Source: Terriglobia bacterium
GTDB lineage: Bacteria; Acidobacteriota; Terriglobia; Bryobacterales; Bryobacteraceae
Assembly: GCA_025358575.1 (NCBI GenBank)
Contig: JANYJA010000166.1
Location: 1 to 32,201, forward strand
Direction: 5' to 3'
DNA: 32,201 bases
Shown here one piece after another: positions 15,979-24,579 of the stretch. The first letter of the stretch is position 1. The number at the start of each line of letters is the position of its first letter. Made by a program: the position numbers and the translations under genes. The notes under the pieces were generated by a model. It was not told the origin of the DNA. It saw nothing but the letters and a program-made list of their open reading frames with translations, and made no database searches.

Positions 15979-17407
15979 GGGTGGGGCTACCGAATTTTTC
16001 AAGGGCGGCGGCCATGTCGGCGGGGCGGAAGTCGAGTTCGGTCAGGGCGCTGGTGTAAGCGATGCGGCCTTGGGGATCGATGACGAAAACGCGGCTGGGC
16101 CAAGCGGAATAGCGGGATTCGACTGCTCCATCCATGCCGTCGATCAGAATCGGAAAGTCGATTTTCAGCTTACGAGCACAGAGGGCGGCATGGCCGGATT
16201 TTTCTTGCATATTCGTGGCGGGATCTAGAGCGACTTGCTCGCGTTCGTTGCGGGTGCTCTGCCAAGTACCGGCGGCGTGGGCCTCTCGAATATAGACCAT
16301 ATAAAACGGCATATGGTTACCATATTGGCGGTAAAACGCGTTCAATGCAGGGGCAGCGGCGCGGAAGTTTGGACAAGTATAGCTGCCAAGGATGAGGATG
16401 ATGGGGGCTTTACCGAGAAGTTGGGCAAGATGGACGGGGTGGCCGGTTTTGGGATCGGGGAGTGAGAAATCGGGGGCGATTGAGCCAGCGGGAGGGCCGC
16501 TTTGGGCAGGGGCGTCGCTGAGACGCTGCGCCAGTGCGGAACGCGCTTCCACTGAATCCGGGCGGAGCTGAAGAGCTCGCTTCAGAAAAGCTTCAGCTTC
16601 GGCGTATTTTCCGCGCTGCTTAAGGATTTCGCCAAGGTAGAGATTGGCCTCGAAATCGGCGGGATTGGCGGCTAATTCGTTGTGAAAGGCTTGCGAGGCG
16701 GCGTCGGGATCGCCAGTGTTCAGGAGCGCTTGGCCGTAGGCGGATTGGAGTCCGGGAAGACTCGGGTTGATGGCGATGGCCTTGGCGAACTCGGTGACAG
16801 CGTTCGGAAATGCACCCGCCGCGGACATTTGAGTGCCGAGGAGGAAGTGAGCTTCGGCGGACTCACCGTTGGAAAGAATGCGATTGACCCACTGCTGACC
16901 TTCGTCCACTTGTTTGTCTCGAATGAGGGCGGTGCCGAGAATGTACGCGACGGCGAGGTTAGATGCGTCCGCCTGCCCGACGAGACGCAAGAGCTTGATG
17001 ACTTTTTCATTTTGACCGAGACGGAGCCAGGAGTCGGCAAGGAGGAGAGTGACTTGCTGGTTTTTGGGGTCGGCGGCGCGGAGATCTTCAAACTGAGCTG
17101 CGGCGGGATCGAAGCGGCCCATCTTGTAGAGTGACAGCGCTAGGTTGAGCTTGAGAGCCGCGTTAGAGGGATCGGAGCGCAGGGCGATGCGGTATTCGGT
17201 GGAGGCTTCTTCATAGCGGGCGAGTTTCGACAAAACGAAGCCAAGGTTGGAGTGGACGGCGGCTAGCGAGGGATCAGCTTTGAGTACTTCGCGGAACTTA
17301 TCGGCGGCGGCCGCGAGATCGCCGGATTGCTGAAGACGCAGAGCTTCTCTGAGAGCGTCCGAAGGGGAAATCTGCAAAAGAAAAAAAACGAAGAGGGGAG
17401 CAAGCAC
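15968..17407 (-). CDS. TPR protein with C-terminal deiodinase/thioredoxin-like domain
   Basis: The 479-residue product starts at a GTG (17407) with a short hydrophobic leader (MLAPLFVFFLLQ). Residues about 18-300 are TPR helices, duplicated from or into the next gene. From about 318 (SIAPDFSLPDP) it becomes a thioredoxin-fold domain whose landmarks fit the iodothyronine deiodinase-like family better than ordinary peroxiredoxins. These are LILGSYTCPNFR with Cys345, FYMVYIREAHAAGTW, and FPILIDGMDG...WPSRVFVIDPQG. In animal deiodinases the Cys345 position is selenocysteine; here the codon is TGT. The histidine in YIREAH matches the conserved deiodinase His. Bacterial relatives are probably thiol peroxidases or reductases. 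The start lies about 10 bp after a strong terminator that ends the receptor transcript. Confidence 0.85.
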   Translation of the reverse strand: MLAPLFVFFLLQISPSDALREALRLQQSGDLAAAADKFREVLKADPSLAAVHSNLGFVLSKLARYEEASTEYRIALRSDPSNAALKLNLALSLYKMGRFDPAAAQFEDLRAADPKNQQVTLLLADSWLRLGQNEKVIKLLRLVGQADASNLAVAYILGTALIRDKQVDEGQQWVNRILSNGESAEAHFLLGTQMSAAGAFPNAVTEFAKAIAINPSLPGLQSAYGQALLNTGDPDAASQAFHNELAANPADFEANLYLGEILKQRGKYAEAEAFLKRALQLRPDSVEARSALAQRLSDAPAQSGPPAGSIAPDFSLPDPKTGHPVHLAQLLGKAPIILILGSYTCPNFRAAAPALNAFYRQYGNHMPFYMVYIREAHAAGTWQSTRNEREQVALDPATNMQEKSGHAALCARKLKIDFPILIDGMDGAVESRYSAWPSRVFVIDPQGRIAYTSALTELDFRPADMAAALEKFGSPTHVR

Positions 17408-17417
17408 GGGGCTAATG

Positions 17418-17448
17418 AAAAAAGCGGGATGGCCGAAGCCACCCCGCT
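17418..17448 (-). terminator. Rho-independent terminator of the TonB receptor gene
   Basis: On the minus strand an 11-bp stem (AGCGGGGTGGC paired with GCCATCCCGCT, one G-T wobble) closes a TTCG loop and is followed directly by six T residues. It lies 18 bp after the receptor stop codon and ends about 10 bp before the GTG of the TPR-deiodinase gene. Confidence 0.92.
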
Positions 17449-17465
17449 CGATTTAAAACGACTGA

Positions 17466-20400
17466 TTAGAAGTAGAACTTGACCGCAAGCTGAATGGTTC
17501 GATGACCGAACTTATCAGTGACGATGCCAAAGTTCTTGTTTTCGTTCTTCCCGTCTTTACCCAGTTGGAGGGTTAAGTTGTTGGCACCCGAATCGATGAA
17601 GCTGTTGATCGGATGGTTGAGGAAGTTGTAAGCCGAGAAGCGGAACTGCAACTTGCGCGACTCGCCCATCTGGAAGTTCTTGAACATGGAAAGATCGCTG
17701 TCGAAGAACGCTGGGCCGAAGACTTCGGGGAGGACGGTCGGGCCGTTATGACCGATCGTCGGAGCCGCGAAGCAATTGCCGTTGATGTACTGATTCTTAC
17801 CCAGACCCTTTGAAGGGTTACAGGTCACCAGGGGATGCAGATCGATGGAACCGGTGCCAGTAACGTAGGTCCCATTAAAGTTTGGCAGATAATCGCCGCT
17901 CTGCAGGTTAAAGCTCTGGTTGCCGTTCTGCTCCAGATTCTGTCCGGAGGAGAACTGCGTGATTCCGGAGATCTGCCAGCCGTTAACGACGCCCTTCATG
18001 AGAGCATTGCCTTCCTTGATTACGTTGGGGAGTTCGTATGAATACGCCGCGTTGAAAATGTGACGACGATCATTTGAGGTCGGCCCATAGTTGTTTTTGA
18101 GGTTGAGGCGATCAGCAGTACCGGTGATTCCCAGCGCCTTACCGAACGTGTAATTGGCCTGATAATTCCAGCGACCGCTCTGGCGAACCCAGCTCAACTG
18201 CAAGCTGTGAAAGTTCGAGTAGAGGTTATTACGAGCGACGTTCAGATCCTGATAGTTCACCAGGGGACGGGCGTTATCGTAAGCGTCGGAACTGACGTTT
18301 CCGTTTCCGATGAACGTACCGTAGGGAACAGCGTTGACGTTGTTGAAATTCCCGTTCGAATCGGGAAGATACCGCGACGAGTTGCCGACATAAGATGCTT
18401 CAAACAAGCTATGTCCAAAGGTGCGCTGCGAGACAGTGAAGCTCCAGCTATAGGTTAAAGGCTGTTCGGAGTCTTTCTGGTCGAGCACGTTGAGACCTTG
18501 CCGTCCGCTGGTGGCGAGCGTTGGGGTCAGCGCCTGCAACTGATTGAACGAGAGTAGACTGCCTTGGCTGTAATTCAACACGCCGAAGCCCACGTCGAGA
18601 CCGTTTGTAAACTGCGGCGTATGATAACGGAATGCGCCCCAGCCACCGCGAATAACAGTTTTGCCGGTGCCGAAGACGTCGTACGCCAACCCAAATCGGG
18701 GTGCCCAGAAAAGAGCTTTCTGATTGAACCCGGAAAGCGGCACACTCTTGTTGCGCGCATGCCAGAGAACACCGTCATAATTGGTTGGAGCGGTGGGGGT
18801 ATTGGTGTAAGTGGACGGAGCCCAAACCGAAAAGCCCACGCCCTGGCGGTCATACCAGTTACCAAGATGCGAAGCTCTTAACCCAAGCTCCAAGGTCAGG
18901 CGGCGGCTGGTCTTCCAGCTATCCTGCACGAAGCCTTCATGAACACTATAAGCTTCATTGTGAAGTGGATTCAAGTTGGTCTCAGAGTATTGAGCGGCAT
19001 TGCCAAGGATTAGATCGGCAAACGTGTTGCCCGTCGAACCGCCAGCCCAGGGCGCTTCAATAATCAACCCATTGGTGTTGTTGTTGGCTGGCTGATTGTT
19101 GATAATTTTTTCCCAGTAATAGCCAAATTTGAGCGTGTGCGTCCCAGCTACCTTGGTCAAGGTATCGGAGAAGGAGGGCAAATATTTGGTGGCGAAGAGC
19201 GTTCCGTTTCCGCCCTTTTCGAAACCGCCCGGATTGAAGATGGCACCAATGCCACTGCCCCATGACAAAACCGAGGGGATCTGGGCCACGCCATTCTTAT
19301 AAACTCCAGTGAATGGAATACCGAGATTTTTGCGGTCTACTTTCTTGGGATCTTCAAAAGTATTCGGGAAATTGATGTAGGTGTATCCGACCACGGCTTC
19401 GTTGGTGAGCGTTGGATTGAAGACGTGAGTCAAACTAGCCGACAAAGACTTTGAAGTGTTGCGACCGTCAATCGGAGTCGGGTAAGGCACCTGACCGGTA
19501 TTTCTCCACCAAAGGCCGATGGGAAACTGCTGAAGTTCATTCTGCAGGTTGTAACGCACAAACAACTTGGTATTGTCGCTGATGCTGTAATCCACGCGAG
19601 AGAGCGACTGATAGGAATTCTGATTCAGATTGTACTGCTTCGCGAAATTGAAGCCCTGGGTTTGGGCCGGGTTCGCATTAGGCAGCGGATAAAGAGCCGA
19701 AAGCGCCTTACCCGTGGGATCGACAGAGCCCGCCGGAATGATACCGCTGGGATAGTTCTTGATGAACGCCTGCGCGGCAGTGTTACCGCCATTGGCTGCG
19801 GAAGTGAGCGAAGCCAGGTCGGCGGAGAAATCGCCGATTCGCTCCCCAGCGGACGGGACATTAGAAGTCACCAGACCCGTATCGAGCGTCTGCTTGTAAT
19901 ATTCAAATGCCGTAAAGAAGAACAGCTTGTCGCGGTTCTTATTGAAGTTGGTTCCAGGGATAAGGACCGGACCGCCGATCTGGCCGCCCGGGAAAAAGTA
20001 CTTATTTTCCGGTTTGACCAAACCTAGCTTGTTGTTCTCGTAGTCATTGGCGTTCATCGCATAGTGGCGTGCGTAGAGGTAGGCTTCGCCATGAAAATCC
20101 TTACCGCCCGACTTGGCGATCGAATTCATGACAATCGGCCCCTTCGAATTCTCGGCGCTGAAGTTCGAGGTCATAACCTTGAACTCCTGAATCATGTCGG
20201 TGTTCGGATTGACCGGGGTGGCGCAGTTGCAACCGGGGTCGGAGACGTGTGAGCCGTCCGCCGTGATATCGATCGAAGAGGAACCGAGGCCATTCGCCGA
20301 ATATCCGCCGAGCGCGCTCTGCCGTCCACCTTCACCGCCGCCATTGATTCCGATCACTTCGCCGCTATAGCCGGGCTTGTTTTGGACGCCGGTGTTCGCT

Positions 20401-20903
20401 GACGCAAAGCCCGGGAGAATTTTGATGAATTCGGCGGCACTCCGGCCAACCACGGAAAAATCTTGAAGCTGTTTGGTGGTTAAGACGGAAGCTTTTTCGC
20501 CGCTATCAACCGTTCCTACGATGTCGGCGGAACTGGTAACCGTGACTTCGGCCTTGGAACTGCCGACCTGGAGAGTGAAATCCGCCTTGCGGGTTTCCGC
20601 GCCGAGCAGGTTCAGACCGGTTTGTTCCGTCTTCTGAAAACCTGGGGCGTCGACCGCGATCGAATAACCGCCTGCTGGAACTGAAGAAAATACGTAATAG
20701 CCGTCGGAATTGGTGACCGAGCGGCGGATGTCACCGGATGCAGAGTTCGTGGCGATGACGTTGGCCCTGGCTACGACCGAGCCGGAAGCGTCAGTGACGG
20801 TTCCAGTGATCGTGCCGAAAACGGACTGCGCTTGGAGTCCGGCGGAGAAAATGAGAAGCAGACCCAACACACATGGGAAGACCCTTGATACAAGTTTCGA
20901 CAT
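17466..20903 (-). CDS. Oar-like TonB-dependent receptor with carboxypeptidase-regulatory N-terminus
   Basis: The 1145-residue product has a signal peptide (residues 1-25, ending LQAQ). A carboxypeptidase-regulatory domain (GTITGTVTDASGSVVARANV to about residue 110) is followed by a plug domain (VLTTKQLQDFSVVGRSAAEFIKILPGF) and a large outer-membrane beta-barrel with TPR-free, aromatic-rich strands. It ends AVKFYF, a typical barrel C-terminus. GVNGGG-like and SSIDITADGSHVSDPGCNC segments match the acidobacterial Oar/TonB-receptor family. These proteins import or bind large substrates such as oligosaccharides or peptides, but the ligand cannot be read from sequence. The ATG at 20903 has AAGAGG about 5 bp upstream. 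A near-consensus promoter and a terminator bracket the gene, so it can be transcribed alone. Confidence 0.93.
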   Translation of the reverse strand: MSKLVSRVFPCVLGLLLIFSAGLQAQSVFGTITGTVTDASGSVVARANVIATNSASGDIRRSVTNSDGYYVFSSVPAGGYSIAVDAPGFQKTEQTGLNLLGAETRKADFTLQVGSSKAEVTVTSSADIVGTVDSGEKASVLTTKQLQDFSVVGRSAAEFIKILPGFASANTGVQNKPGYSGEVIGINGGGEGGRQSALGGYSANGLGSSSIDITADGSHVSDPGCNCATPVNPNTDMIQEFKVMTSNFSAENSKGPIVMNSIAKSGGKDFHGEAYLYARHYAMNANDYENNKLGLVKPENKYFFPGGQIGGPVLIPGTNFNKNRDKLFFFTAFEYYKQTLDTGLVTSNVPSAGERIGDFSADLASLTSAANGGNTAAQAFIKNYPSGIIPAGSVDPTGKALSALYPLPNANPAQTQGFNFAKQYNLNQNSYQSLSRVDYSISDNTKLFVRYNLQNELQQFPIGLWWRNTGQVPYPTPIDGRNTSKSLSASLTHVFNPTLTNEAVVGYTYINFPNTFEDPKKVDRKNLGIPFTGVYKNGVAQIPSVLSWGSGIGAIFNPGGFEKGGNGTLFATKYLPSFSDTLTKVAGTHTLKFGYYWEKIINNQPANNNTNGLIIEAPWAGGSTGNTFADLILGNAAQYSETNLNPLHNEAYSVHEGFVQDSWKTSRRLTLELGLRASHLGNWYDRQGVGFSVWAPSTYTNTPTAPTNYDGVLWHARNKSVPLSGFNQKALFWAPRFGLAYDVFGTGKTVIRGGWGAFRYHTPQFTNGLDVGFGVLNYSQGSLLSFNQLQALTPTLATSGRQGLNVLDQKDSEQPLTYSWSFTVSQRTFGHSLFEASYVGNSSRYLPDSNGNFNNVNAVPYGTFIGNGNVSSDAYDNARPLVNYQDLNVARNNLYSNFHSLQLSWVRQSGRWNYQANYTFGKALGITGTADRLNLKNNYGPTSNDRRHIFNAAYSYELPNVIKEGNALMKGVVNGWQISGITQFSSGQNLEQNGNQSFNLQSGDYLPNFNGTYVTGTGSIDLHPLVTCNPSKGLGKNQYINGNCFAAPTIGHNGPTVLPEVFGPAFFDSDLSMFKNFQMGESRKLQFRFSAYNFLNHPINSFIDSGANNLTLQLGKDGKNENKNFGIVTDKFGHRTIQLAVKFYF

Positions 20904-20931
20904 AGAACCTCTTAAAGTGGAAGTTGGACTA

Positions 20932-20961
20932 ACTATATAGTGGATTTCTACGAGATGTCAA
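20932..20961 (-). promoter_or_regulatory. Near-consensus sigma70-type promoter for the TonB receptor
   Basis: On the minus strand TTGACA (20961-20956) is separated by 18 bp from TATAGT (20937-20932); a TATATA shifted by two bases offers a 16-bp spacer. This is the strongest promoter seen in the window. It lies about 30 bp before the ATG at 20903, whose ribosome binding site AAGAGG is also good. Confidence 0.7.
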
Positions 20962-21221
20962 CTGTGGTACAGAAGTTTTTAGATGCTGCGGAGCAGTCAG
21001 GGCAAGCTGGCGGGCGATACGACATGGAAGAGGCCACGCATTTATATTAGAAATGGGATTAGATTACTGTTTAGTGGAGAATTCGGGATCTCTAAGAGAC
21101 CGCGTACGCTTTTAAGCTATTGTAAACAAATGATACAGGAGCCGAGCCCGCTATCACCGCACTAATGGTGTCGCAATTCTCATGAGGATGGGGGCGGGTC
21201 GACGGACAATACAAAATAGTC
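20962..21221. other. Intergenic region between divergent receptor and TPR genes
   Basis: Together with the receptor leader, this makes a 318-bp gap between the starts at 20903 and 21222. It is more AT-rich than the flanking genes. I see no ORF with coding character, no repeat and no RNA gene. A plus-strand promoter for the TPR gene at 21222 must lie here, but no convincing pair of hexamers was found. Confidence 0.5.
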
Positions 21222-22343
21222 ATGATATTTTTCCTACTTTGGTTATTGGCAGGTCAGTTGTCGGGCCAGTCTACCCTTAAAACAGGAACAGTAACGCCCT
21301 TCGAGCAACTGAGCGCACAGGCGGCGGCGGCGCGCGATTCCAACGACGTGGAGCGCGCGATTGCGCTTTATCGCCAAGGCGTTACGCGCCGACCGAAATG
21401 GGCCGAAGGCTGGTATTTCATTGCCACTATGGAATATGACCGCGACCGTTATAAGGAAGCGCGCGATGCGTTCCGGAATTTTCTGCCGCTCGATCCAGGG
21501 AAGGGTGCTGGATGGGCGCTCCTGGGACTTTGCGAATTCCAAACAAAGGGATATGAGTTGGCACTGCAGCATATCGCGCGCGGCCTGCGTTTAGGAGCCG
21601 GAAGCAGCGAGGAATTGAATAAGGTAGCGCGCTATCACGAGGCTTTGTTATTAACGCATTTTGGGCGTTTCGAGGAAGCCGCCCAACAGTTGATGTGGTT
21701 TGCGCGCAGCGGATCGGAGGAGCGGCAAATTGTTCTCTTGACCGGCTTGGCGTCGCTGCGTAGACCGATCTTCCCTGAGGATGTGGCCCCCCAGGACAGT
21801 GAATTGGTGACGGCGGCGGGACGCGCGGTTTTGGATTTGATGGCGCGACGGGCGGCGCAGGCGGCGGAGGAGATGAGGCATCTGGCGAGCGCTTATCCCG
21901 ACACGCCGAATGTGCACTACATTTACGGAACGTATTTGATGGAGGCGGATCCGGAGGCGGGACTGCGCGAGTTGAAGCGGGAGCTGGAAATCTCGCCCGG
22001 GCATGTGCCAGCTTTGACCACGATCGCGATTCAACTTCTGAAAGACGATGCGGCCGGGGCGCTGCCCTATGCACGCAAGGCGGTGGAATTTGGGCCGGGG
22101 GTATTCGTCACGCACAATGTCTACGGGCGCGCATTAATGGAGCTGGGTCAATTGAAGGCGGGAATTGCCGAGCTGGAAGTTGCGGCAAAGCTGGCGCCGG
22201 ATAGCGTGCAGACACGGATCACCTTAGCGAGCGCATATGCCAAGGATGGGCGGAAAGAAGATGCGGCGCGGGAACGAGCGGCTTTTTTGAAGCTGAAGAA
22301 GGCGGAGGGCAAGGGGGCGGCCTCCAGCGGTCAGATCGAGTAG
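21222..22343 (+). CDS. Secreted tetratricopeptide repeat protein, paralogue of 13817-14848
   Basis: The 373-residue product begins with a signal peptide (MIFFLLWLLAGQLSGQ) and continues with TPR units. It aligns along most of its length with the TPR protein at 13817-14848. Shared blocks are YKEARDAFRNFLPLDP/YAEARDALKHLVSLNA, LLGLCE, LASLRRP/LAALRRP, AYPDTPNVHYIYGTYL/TYPDVPNVHYTYGSYL and ASAYAKDGRKEDAA/AAAYAKAGRKVEAA. It is transcribed away from the TonB receptor. Such paralogues flanking a receptor suggest a common role, perhaps binding of substrate or partner proteins in the periplasm (inference). Its stop overlaps the convergent regulator pseudogene by 13 bp. No strong ribosome binding site is visible. 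Confidence 0.85.
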   Translation: MIFFLLWLLAGQLSGQSTLKTGTVTPFEQLSAQAAAARDSNDVERAIALYRQGVTRRPKWAEGWYFIATMEYDRDRYKEARDAFRNFLPLDPGKGAGWALLGLCEFQTKGYELALQHIARGLRLGAGSSEELNKVARYHEALLLTHFGRFEEAAQQLMWFARSGSEERQIVLLTGLASLRRPIFPEDVAPQDSELVTAAGRAVLDLMARRAAQAAEEMRHLASAYPDTPNVHYIYGTYLMEADPEAGLRELKRELEISPGHVPALTTIAIQLLKDDAAGALPYARKAVEFGPGVFVTHNVYGRALMELGQLKAGIAELEVAAKLAPDSVQTRITLASAYAKDGRKEDAARERAAFLKLKKAEGKGAASSGQIE

Positions 22344-23577
22344 TAGCGGCGGCGAGGGTCCTTCGCACTACTCCCGATCTCCGCCACTAAGCCTCGCTCG
22401 ACCAAAGTAGCCAGCCTGGTTCGCGCCGCTCGCGCCGATATGCCCAGCTCTCTGGCGATTTCCGATGTCGAGAGCCCGGCTGAACCGTTCTCGTGCAGTG
22501 CCGCCAATAGCTTCTGTTCGCGGGTATCGATTTTAACCGGCCGCTTTCGCAGGGTGGACAAGGTCACGCGGAAGTGCGTGCCTATCTCTTCGAATTTGGG
22601 TGCATCAAGGCCGACATCCGTGCATGCGGCGGTCATCCGCTGAATCCCGCTGCCCCATTGCTCGATGAGGTTAAGCTCCTGGAAAACGCGGCCGATCACG
22701 CGATTGCGAAGCTTGGAGACACCTTGCTGGATGTCCTCAATGGTCAAGCCGAGGGGAAGAAGTCCAGGGTTCTCAATTTCGAGCCGGTCGTCGAATAACG
22801 CGACTCGAATGGGCGCCCCTCGTTGGGCATAGTCGGCGTGGACGATGGCGTTGATGATGGCTTCACGCAAGGCTATCGGCGGCAAGGTCCAGAGGTCAAT
22901 CCGTTTGACACGCCCGATCACGGCTTCGCGTGAGGAATGTTTTCGCAGGAACGCCAGGACATCTTCGGCGGCATTGGGGAGCGGCGATCGAACCTCCATG
23001 GAGTCGAGGATCTTGCGCTTGTCGTGGCCCGCGAACCGGCCGGCCTGAATCCATGCATCGGGAAATCGGTCGAACCGATCGGAGCCGAATAGAAGGAGGC
23101 CGCCAATGGTGAGGACCGTCCGGCCTTGATAGCTGGTGGTGAGTTTGAGCGTCTTGAGATCGGAACGAAGCAGTTTGCGAAAAGGTTGAAAGCACTCGGA
23201 AGCAACTCGGAAGTCGAGTGCTTCTGAGTGTAAATCAGGTAGAGGCTGTTCATCGAAGGATGCAACTTGGCCATAGCGCTTTAGTTCTTCGATTAAGATG
23301 TTGTCGGCGCGGCGGTTTGTCGAGCCCACCCGCACGTATACACCGGCTTCCGAGCCCAGGCGAGTTATATGGTGGGGACGGTTCGTTCTTCTTCGGACAG
23401 AACATTTTTGATGCCCCGCACTCTTTTGGTTCCGTCCTCAATGCCAATCACGATGCGGCCGCCGGAGGTGTTCGCGAATGCGACGAGAGTCCGAAGCACG
23501 CCGTCTGGGGAAGTCAGGTCGCGCTTGAACTCCAGCGTCTTGCCTTCGTGTTTACTCAGAATCTCGACGACATTCAT
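22331..23577 (-). pseudogene. AlbA_2/Schlafen-type ATP-binding transcriptional regulator, broken by internal deletion
   Basis: The N-terminal fragment starts at ATG 23577 (MNVVEILSKHEGKTLEFKRD...FANTSGGRIVIGIEDGT...VRGIKNVLSEEER), an AlbA_2 (Schlafen AAA-like) domain. It stops at 23365-23367. A second frame, readable from about 23393 as NRPHHITRLGSEAGVYVRVGSTNRR, runs to 22331. It holds the HATPase-like domain (ALREAIINAIVHADY, FDDRLEIENPG, NRVIGRVFQELNLIEQWGSGI) and a C-terminal winged helix (TSEIARELGISARAARTRL). In intact COG2865-type proteins about 40 residues lie between EEER and RPHH. Here they are missing and the frame is shifted. The second part could still be translated from the GTG at 23335 as a 334-residue ATPase/winged-helix protein, so residual function is possible. 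Confidence 0.8.
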
Positions 23578-23699
23578 TACTCTGCATTTTACTCGGAAGG
23601 AAGTGTGGGTGCAATGCTTCCGAGTGGCGGGGCCCTGAATTTCAGGCGAACCGATGCGTGACAACGATTTAACAGTATGGCTGTTTCAAAATAGCGGGG

Positions 23700-24052
23700 G
23701 TGAGTTCCAAAAGGGTAAGGGTCTTGGTACTAATTGTGTTGCTTGGCAGGACAGCGATCGCCGCGCCGCAAGAGGAATTCTGGCGCAGGCGCGGCGGCTG
23801 GCCGCCCCGGAGCACCGTGGCGAAGCGCTGGCGCTGCTTCGTTAACGACTGGAGGAAGCGGCCTACCCATGTCGATTGCCGCACGCTATTGGCATTATTC
23901 TGTACTGGCAGGGACGGTGCTACGAGGCTCGGGTGGAACTCGAGCGGGTTTTGGCATGGAGCCCGGGGTACTACGATGCGGACTTCCGCTTCGGCTATGA
24001 TCGCAACATGGAAGAGTTGATTAGTGATCCCGGATGGGGCGGTCACTCGTGA
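23700..24052 (+). pseudogene. Decayed secreted TPR protein
   Basis: From the GTG at 23700 the frame gives a signal peptide (RVRVLVLIVLLGRTAIAAPQEEF). At about 23778-23782 the sense moves to another frame: LAQARRLAAPEHRGEALALLR, a TPR-like helix pair. An in-frame TAA at 23843-23845 interrupts it. The same frame then continues RLEEAAYP...IILYWQGRCYEARVELERVLAWSPGYYDADF to TGA 24050-24052. Joined, the pieces make a sensible TPR N-terminus with one frameshift and one nonsense codon. The end is also probably truncated. It resembles the TPR region of YaiO-like outer-membrane proteins, but that is uncertain. Confidence 0.65.
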
Positions 24053-24061
24053 GTAAAGCTG

Positions 24062-24553
24062 GTGAGTAAAGGACGAGCGATTCGCTGCTACGACTACGTT
24101 AACCATCCGTACGAGCAGGTCCGCAATGCCCTAGGGGAGAACGCTCTCTCGGTGTTTCAGATGGCTACGAAGTCCGCTGTGTCGCGGGCGCGATCTGTCG
24201 CAGCCGAACTGCGCGTTGACATAGGCGGAGTTACTGTCGGAGCGGATATCAGGATTTCGATCAAGAAAATTGAGCGAACGACCGCCGGGACCACCGTACC
24301 CCCCGCCACTCATATTCATTTGGAATGGGAGGCGGCGACACTGCCAAGGCTGTTCCCCCTCATGCAGGCAGAACTTTCCATTTACCCATTGACTGCTGTC
24401 GAAACTCAGTTGGATTTCGCAGGCATCTACGAGCCACCCTTGGGCGTTCTGGGCCAAGCCGTCAACGCGATTGCCGGATATCGCCTCGCGGAGGTGACAG
24501 TTCACCGCTTCGTCAGCGATGTGGCCGCGCACCTTCGCGAAAATCTCGGTTAG
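24062..24553 (+). CDS. Conserved-looking protein of unknown function, possibly SRPBCC-fold
   Basis: A GTG at 24062 opens a 163-residue frame with normal codon use and no breaks. It has no signal peptide or membrane helix. It begins with a possible ligand-binding helix region (YDYVNHPYEQVRNALGENALSVFQ) and then alternates beta-strand segments (ELRVDIGGVTVGADIRISI, THIHLEWEAA, AELSIYPLTAVETQLDFAGIYEPP). It ends in a long helix (AEVTVHRFVSDVAAHL). The order of a helix, several strands and a C-terminal helix recalls SRPBCC/START-like proteins that bind hydrophobic ligands, but no diagnostic motif proves it. It lies between decayed genes, and no clear ribosome binding site is seen. Confidence 0.55.
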   Translation: MSKGRAIRCYDYVNHPYEQVRNALGENALSVFQMATKSAVSRARSVAAELRVDIGGVTVGADIRISIKKIERTTAGTTVPPATHIHLEWEAATLPRLFPLMQAELSIYPLTAVETQLDFAGIYEPPLGVLGQAVNAIAGYRLAEVTVHRFVSDVAAHLRENLG

Positions 24554-24579
24554 ACCCGGCAAGCAGCCCAAATTTATTC

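Noticed and set aside
16373-16375. Selenocysteine at the active site of the deiodinase-like domain
   Set aside because: The codon on the coding strand is TGT (Cys), not TGA, so there is no recoding here.
23365-23395. Programmed frameshift joining the two parts of the AlbA_2-type regulator
   Set aside because: About 40 residues expected between the parts are absent from every frame, so a ribosomal shift could not restore the normal protein. A deletion explains it better.
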